From UBA1162 sp049513695 (lineage in GTDB: Bacteria; Chloroflexota; Dehalococcoidia; GIF9; UBA5629), in NCBI GenBank assembly GCA_049513695.1, contig JBEKVW010000047.1:1-17231 (forward strand): a stretch of DNA of 17,231 nt. Direction: 5' to 3'. Both the position numbers and the translations under genes were made by a program. Shown one piece after another: positions 14,528 to 17,231 of the stretch. The notes below the pieces were generated by a model, which saw only the letters and a list, made by a program, of their open reading frames with translations, had not been told where the DNA came from and searched no databases. Positions within the stretch are counted from its first letter, which is position 1. Each line of letters begins with the position of its first letter.

Positions 14528-15223
14528 TTACATCGCGAAACGGCTTAGCCACATAAGCTGGTTGGTTAGCATCAGTATACCGACAATTATAAGCATGATT
14601 CCGCTGATAATGGAAATAACGCCCAGGTAGCGGGTTATGCCCTTCCAAAAAGGTACCACATAGCTCCAAGCTAACCCTATTAGCAGGAAAGGAATGCCCA
14701 TGCCCAGGGAATATGTTGCCAGTAGGGCAGCCCCCTTTACCGTCTCATGTGTATAGGAGGCCATGAAGAGGATGGACCCCAGTATCGGGCCAATGCAGGG
14801 CGTCCAGCCCAGGGCAAAAGCCGCCCCTATGAGGGTGGACCTGACGTAGCCCGGGTTGCTGGAATGCTTTAGATGCAGGCGTTTCTCATAGTTGAGCCAG
14901 GGTATTTTGTAAGCGGCTACCAGAAAAATGCCGAAAAGGATGATTACGATTCCGGAGATTATACGCAGAGGCTCGGCATACAGGGTCATGACTGAGCCGA
15001 TCAGGCCGGCGGAAGCGCCCATCAGGATGAACAAGATCGAAAAACCCAGTACGAAGGCTATGCTGTGCAATAGAGTGGGCCACATCCGCCTGTTTTCAGT
15101 CGAAGCAATGGCGGAAGCGCCCGCCAGGTTGGCTAAGTAAGCGGGAACGAGAGGCAGTACACAGGGTGAAAAAAAACACAGCAGACCGGCGCCGAAGGCT
15201 GTCCAGTAATGTATATCTGTCAA
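14528..15223 (-). CDS. ccdA: CcdA-type transmembrane thiol reductase
   Basis: CcdA carries electrons from cytoplasmic thioredoxin across the membrane to extracytoplasmic redoxins. The 231-residue polytopic protein has the two reactive-cysteine helices: FFSPCVLPLVPAYL (17-30, Cys21) and GWTPCIGPILG (139-149, Cys143). About six hydrophobic segments are present, matching the short CcdA form rather than full DsbD. A further Cys16 lies one turn before Cys21. The start is TTG at 15223, preceded by TAGGAAC, and trails the trxA stop by 7 bases. This tight pairing with trxA and the two TlpA-like genes downstream makes the electron path explicit. No other cytochrome c maturation gene is visible. Confidence 0.93.
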   Translation of the reverse strand: MTDIHYWTAFGAGLLCFFSPCVLPLVPAYLANLAGASAIASTENRRMWPTLLHSIAFVLGFSILFILMGASAGLIGSVMTLYAEPLRIISGIVIILFGIFLVAAYKIPWLNYEKRLHLKHSSNPGYVRSTLIGAAFALGWTPCIGPILGSILFMASYTHETVKGAALLATYSLGMGIPFLLIGLAWSYVVPFWKGITRYLGVISIISGIMLIIVGILMLTNQLMWLSRFAM

Positions 15224-15230
15224 AGAGTTC

Positions 15231-15563
15231 CTATTGTCCTAAAACCTTTTCCAGGACTTTCTGTATGTCTTTCTTGGGCCGGTAGCCAACCACCTGCTCA
15301 AACGGTTTGCCTTCTTTAAAAACGATCATGGTTGGTATGCTCATCACTGAGTAGTTCGAAGCTATCATCGGCGACTCGTCAACATTGACCTTGGCGAATT
15401 CCATCTTGTCCTTGTATTCCACAGACAGCTCGTCGATGATGGGGGCTACCATGCGGCAGGGCCCGCACCATACAGCCCAGAAATCAACCAGCACAGGTTT
15501 TTGGGACTCAAGGACGGCCGATTTGAAATCCTTTTCTCCAACGTCTTTGATATTTGCGGTCAT
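15231..15563 (-). CDS. trxA: Thioredoxin
   Basis: The 110-residue protein is a classical cytoplasmic thioredoxin. It has VDFWAVWCGPCRMVAP with Cys33 and Cys36, the VNVDESP segment (60-65) and the cis-Pro loop SIPTM (Pro77). Length and lack of signal peptide are normal. Its position directly before ccdA suggests it is the dedicated electron donor for the membrane relay, being itself reduced by a thioredoxin reductase that is not in this window. The ATG has a strong GGAGG site (15568-15572 on the plus map) four bases upstream. The gene starts 18 bases after the nucleotidyltransferase stop and is probably cotranscribed with it. Confidence 0.96.
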   Translation of the reverse strand: MTANIKDVGEKDFKSAVLESQKPVLVDFWAVWCGPCRMVAPIIDELSVEYKDKMEFAKVNVDESPMIASNYSVMSIPTMIVFKEGKPFEQVVGYRPKKDIQKVLEKVLGQ

Positions 15564-15581
15564 TTCGCCTCCGAGTGTAGT

Positions 15582-16622
15582 TTAATTAGTGTTGGCCGCG
15601 TCGCCATTCTCTTGATTAAGAGTCTGGCCTTCCAGCCGGGCTTTGTCTTTTATCTTAACACCACTTGCCAAAATACTGTTAATAATCGATGCGTTCTTAC
15701 CAACGACGACGTTATCCCACAGAAGGGAATTCTCTATGAGAGTGCCCTTTTTTATCAGGCAGCCTTTTCCCAGCACTACGGGACCTTTCAACTCGACCCT
15801 CTCCTCTATAACACAGTTGCCGTCGATTATGACCGGCGCCGTTATGCGGGCGGTGGGGTGCACCCTGCTGCTGCTATCGATTACAACCTTATCGCCGTTA
15901 TGCAGCGGCGAAGCGCAGCTACCACCGAGGATATTGCAGTTTAACTGGTGATATTTTTCGGGCGTTCCCATATCGATCCAGTAAGCATCACTGGTATAAG
16001 CGTAAACAGATTCCCCCTTTGCCAGCATGTCGGGGAAAACGCCGCGCTCGAACATATAGAAGTCACCCTCGGGAATGTAATTGAGCACATCCGGCTCGAG
16101 TATGTATATGCCTGCATTTACCCAGTGACTGGTGACCTTATCGCGGGAAGGCTTTTCTATGAAGTGCTGCACACGGCCGTTTTGGTCCGTCTCGACGACG
16201 CCGAATTTGGTCGGGTCTTCCACCCTGGTCAGGGCAATGGTGGCCTTAGCCTTATTGAGCCTGTGGAAAGTCAGCATATCGGTGTAGTCGATGTCCGTGT
16301 AAACATCACCATTGAGAACGAAAAATGTCTCGTTCAACTGGCTGCCGGCATGCTTAACAGCCCCCGCCGTGCCCAGTGGCTTCTCCTCGAGGCTGTAGGT
16401 GAGCTTGATATCCAGCGTGCTGCTTTTGCGGAAATACTCGAAGATGGAGTCCGGCTTGTAACCCATGGCAAGCACGATCTCGTTTATACCGTGTGCCGCC
16501 AGCCTGCGGATGACGTGCTCAATGAACGGTTTGTTGATAACCGGCACCATGGACTTAACAACGGTATAAGTCAGCGGGCGGAGTCTGGTGCCTTCGCCGC
16601 CCACGAGAATAATAGCCTTCAT
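15582..16622 (-). CDS. Sugar-1-phosphate nucleotidyltransferase with left-handed beta-helix
   Basis: The 346-residue protein has the Rossmann-like nucleotidyltransferase domain (1-235) with GGEGTRLRPLT (8-18), the lysine/proline region VVKSMVPVINKP (21-32), the metal site NGDVYTD (104-110), FIEKPS (154-159) and VNAGIYIL. A C-terminal left-handed beta-helix of hexapeptide repeats (about 245-335) follows. This layout matches GDP-mannose pyrophosphorylase-like and glucose-1-phosphate thymidylyl/uridylyltransferase-like enzymes that make nucleotide sugars for surface glycans. Which sugar and nucleotide it uses cannot be settled by eye. There is no visible ribosome-binding site; a promoter just upstream would leave only about a 9-base leader. 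It is followed closely by trxA, a pairing with no clear functional reason. Confidence 0.9.
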   Translation of the reverse strand: MKAIILVGGEGTRLRPLTYTVVKSMVPVINKPFIEHVIRRLAAHGINEIVLAMGYKPDSIFEYFRKSSTLDIKLTYSLEEKPLGTAGAVKHAGSQLNETFFVLNGDVYTDIDYTDMLTFHRLNKAKATIALTRVEDPTKFGVVETDQNGRVQHFIEKPSRDKVTSHWVNAGIYILEPDVLNYIPEGDFYMFERGVFPDMLAKGESVYAYTSDAYWIDMGTPEKYHQLNCNILGGSCASPLHNGDKVVIDSSSRVHPTARITAPVIIDGNCVIEERVELKGPVVLGKGCLIKKGTLIENSLLWDNVVVGKNASIINSILASGVKIKDKARLEGQTLNQENGDAANTN

Positions 16623-16637
16623 AATTGGGGTTAAATT

Positions 16638-16666
16638 ATTTTAATCCGTTTGTTAAGAGGTAGCAA
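16638..16666 (-). promoter_or_regulatory. Candidate promoter of the nucleotidyltransferase-trxA-ccdA gene string
   Basis: On the minus strand, TTGCTA (16666-16661; 4 of 6) and TAAAAT (16643-16638; 5 of 6) are 17 bases apart. Transcription from about 16631 would leave a 9-base leader without a Shine-Dalgarno sequence. Confidence 0.5.
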
Positions 16667-16697
16667 CTAATTGAAAGGTGGTAAATATGGCAAAGGG

Positions 16698-17231
16698 TCA
16701 AATCTGGTAGTCGTAGTTAAATTCCTGCTTTACCTTCATTTGCAGTTCCTTCAACTCATCCGCGGGCGCTGTGACGCCGATGCTGCTCTCCAGCATTTTT
16801 ACACGCTCTTCCAGCTTGTCGTGCTCCGCCAGCACCAGCCTGATTGCTTCGGCCACTGGATCGGGCAGTCGGTCATGATCCAGCTCGATTTTGGCTGCGT
16901 GCTGCTCTTCGACGATCCTGCCGGGCACACCCACCACCGTGGCGCCGGGTGGGACGGATTTGATCACCACTGAGCCTGAACCTATCCGTGCGCCGTCCCC
17001 CACGGTTATGGCGCCCAGAATGATAGCGCGTGACCCGATGACCACGTTATTGCCTATGGTGGGATGTCTTTTCTTTTTCTGGAGCATTGTGCCGCCGAGA
17101 ACTACCCCCTGGTACATCAGGACATCATCGCCTATCTGCGAAGTCTCGCCGATCACTACACCCGCGCCGTGGTCGATGAAGAAGCGCCTGCCGATGGTGG
17201 CGCCGGGGTGGATCTCGATCTGGGTGAAAAA
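16698..17231 (-). CDS. cysE: Serine O-acetyltransferase CysE, C-terminal part
   Basis: CysE transfers acetyl from acetyl-CoA to serine, the first step of cysteine synthesis. The gene runs off the right edge, so its start is missing; 177 residues are visible. The frame is open through the edge, and the GTG at 17156 is only an internal codon. The left-handed beta-helix signatures are clear: EIHPGATIGRRFFIDHGAG (7-24 of the fragment, with catalytic-site Glu7 and His21), VVIGETSQIGDDV, YQGVVLGGT and KKRHPTIG (Arg55, His56), ending in VVGVPGRIV. A C-terminal helical tail of about 65 residues follows. It stops 75 bases before the nucleotidyltransferase start. Cysteine supply next to a thiol relay is suggestive but unproven. 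Confidence 0.93.
   Translation of the reverse strand, partial: FFTQIEIHPGATIGRRFFIDHGAGVVIGETSQIGDDVLMYQGVVLGGTMLQKKKRHPTIGNNVVIGSRAIILGAITVGDGARIGSGSVVIKSVPPGATVVGVPGRIVEEQHAAKIELDHDRLPDPVAEAIRLVLAEHDKLEERVKMLESSIGVTAPADELKELQMKVKQEFNYDYQI

Noticed and set aside
1..17231. CRISPR array, tRNA genes, insertion sequence or prophage
   Set aside because: No regularly spaced direct repeats, tRNA-like cloverleafs, transposase or phage proteins were seen while reading both strands.

Overview
The window is a gene-dense piece of a bacterial chromosome with roughly even base composition. It carries 18 protein-coding genes (two cut by the window ends) and one large SRP RNA. No transposases, phage genes, tRNAs or CRISPR arrays were seen. 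The gene content suggests a Gram-positive-like or monoderm organism: an Alu-containing SRP RNA, a TlpA-type lipoprotein, and CcdA plus thioredoxin. My best guess is a member of the Chloroflexota, perhaps Dehalococcoidia. That is an impression from protein style and cannot be proved here.

Left part (1-4858). The end of a CvpA-like membrane protein runs tail-to-tail into a minus-strand operon thiL-tsaE-tsaB (thiamine monophosphate kinase plus two t6A tRNA-modification proteins, coupled by overlaps). A divergent promoter region separates thiL from a small zinc-ribbon membrane protein that ends in a clear hairpin terminator. A membrane-anchored cyclophilin follows. It converges on a gamma-glutamylcyclotransferase-like gene, which is itself divergent from a metallophosphoesterase. 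The thiL and phosphoesterase promoters lie so close to the start codons that both mRNAs look leaderless or nearly so.

Middle part (4861-9663). A promoter drives a 268-nt large-type SRP RNA with both Alu and S domains. It is followed by rsmA/ksgA, ispE and a DedA/VTT membrane protein, the last three translationally coupled. A CCA/poly(A)-type tRNA nucleotidyltransferase and an upstream CPBP-family membrane protease run in the opposite direction. The convergent ends overlap by 11 bases.

Right part (9813-17231, all minus strand). Reading in the direction of transcription: cysE (partial), a sugar-nucleotide pyrophosphorylase-like protein, then trxA, ccdA, a TlpA-like lipoprotein, a membrane-anchored TlpA-like protein, a 785-residue multidomain redoxin and a two-TM channel with an RCK/TrkA domain. 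The trxA-to-fusion stretch looks like a dedicated pathway. Cytoplasmic thioredoxin would pass electrons through CcdA across the membrane to three different extracytoplasmic thioredoxin-fold proteins. The large protein is the most unusual object in the window. It has a cytoplasmic coiled coil with a SHOCT-like stretch, a charged linker, one membrane span, a redoxin domain that has lost its CxxC, two FN3-like domains, and a C-terminal redoxin with an intact CPAC motif. No cytochrome c or haem-lyase genes are in view, so the clients of this system are unknown.
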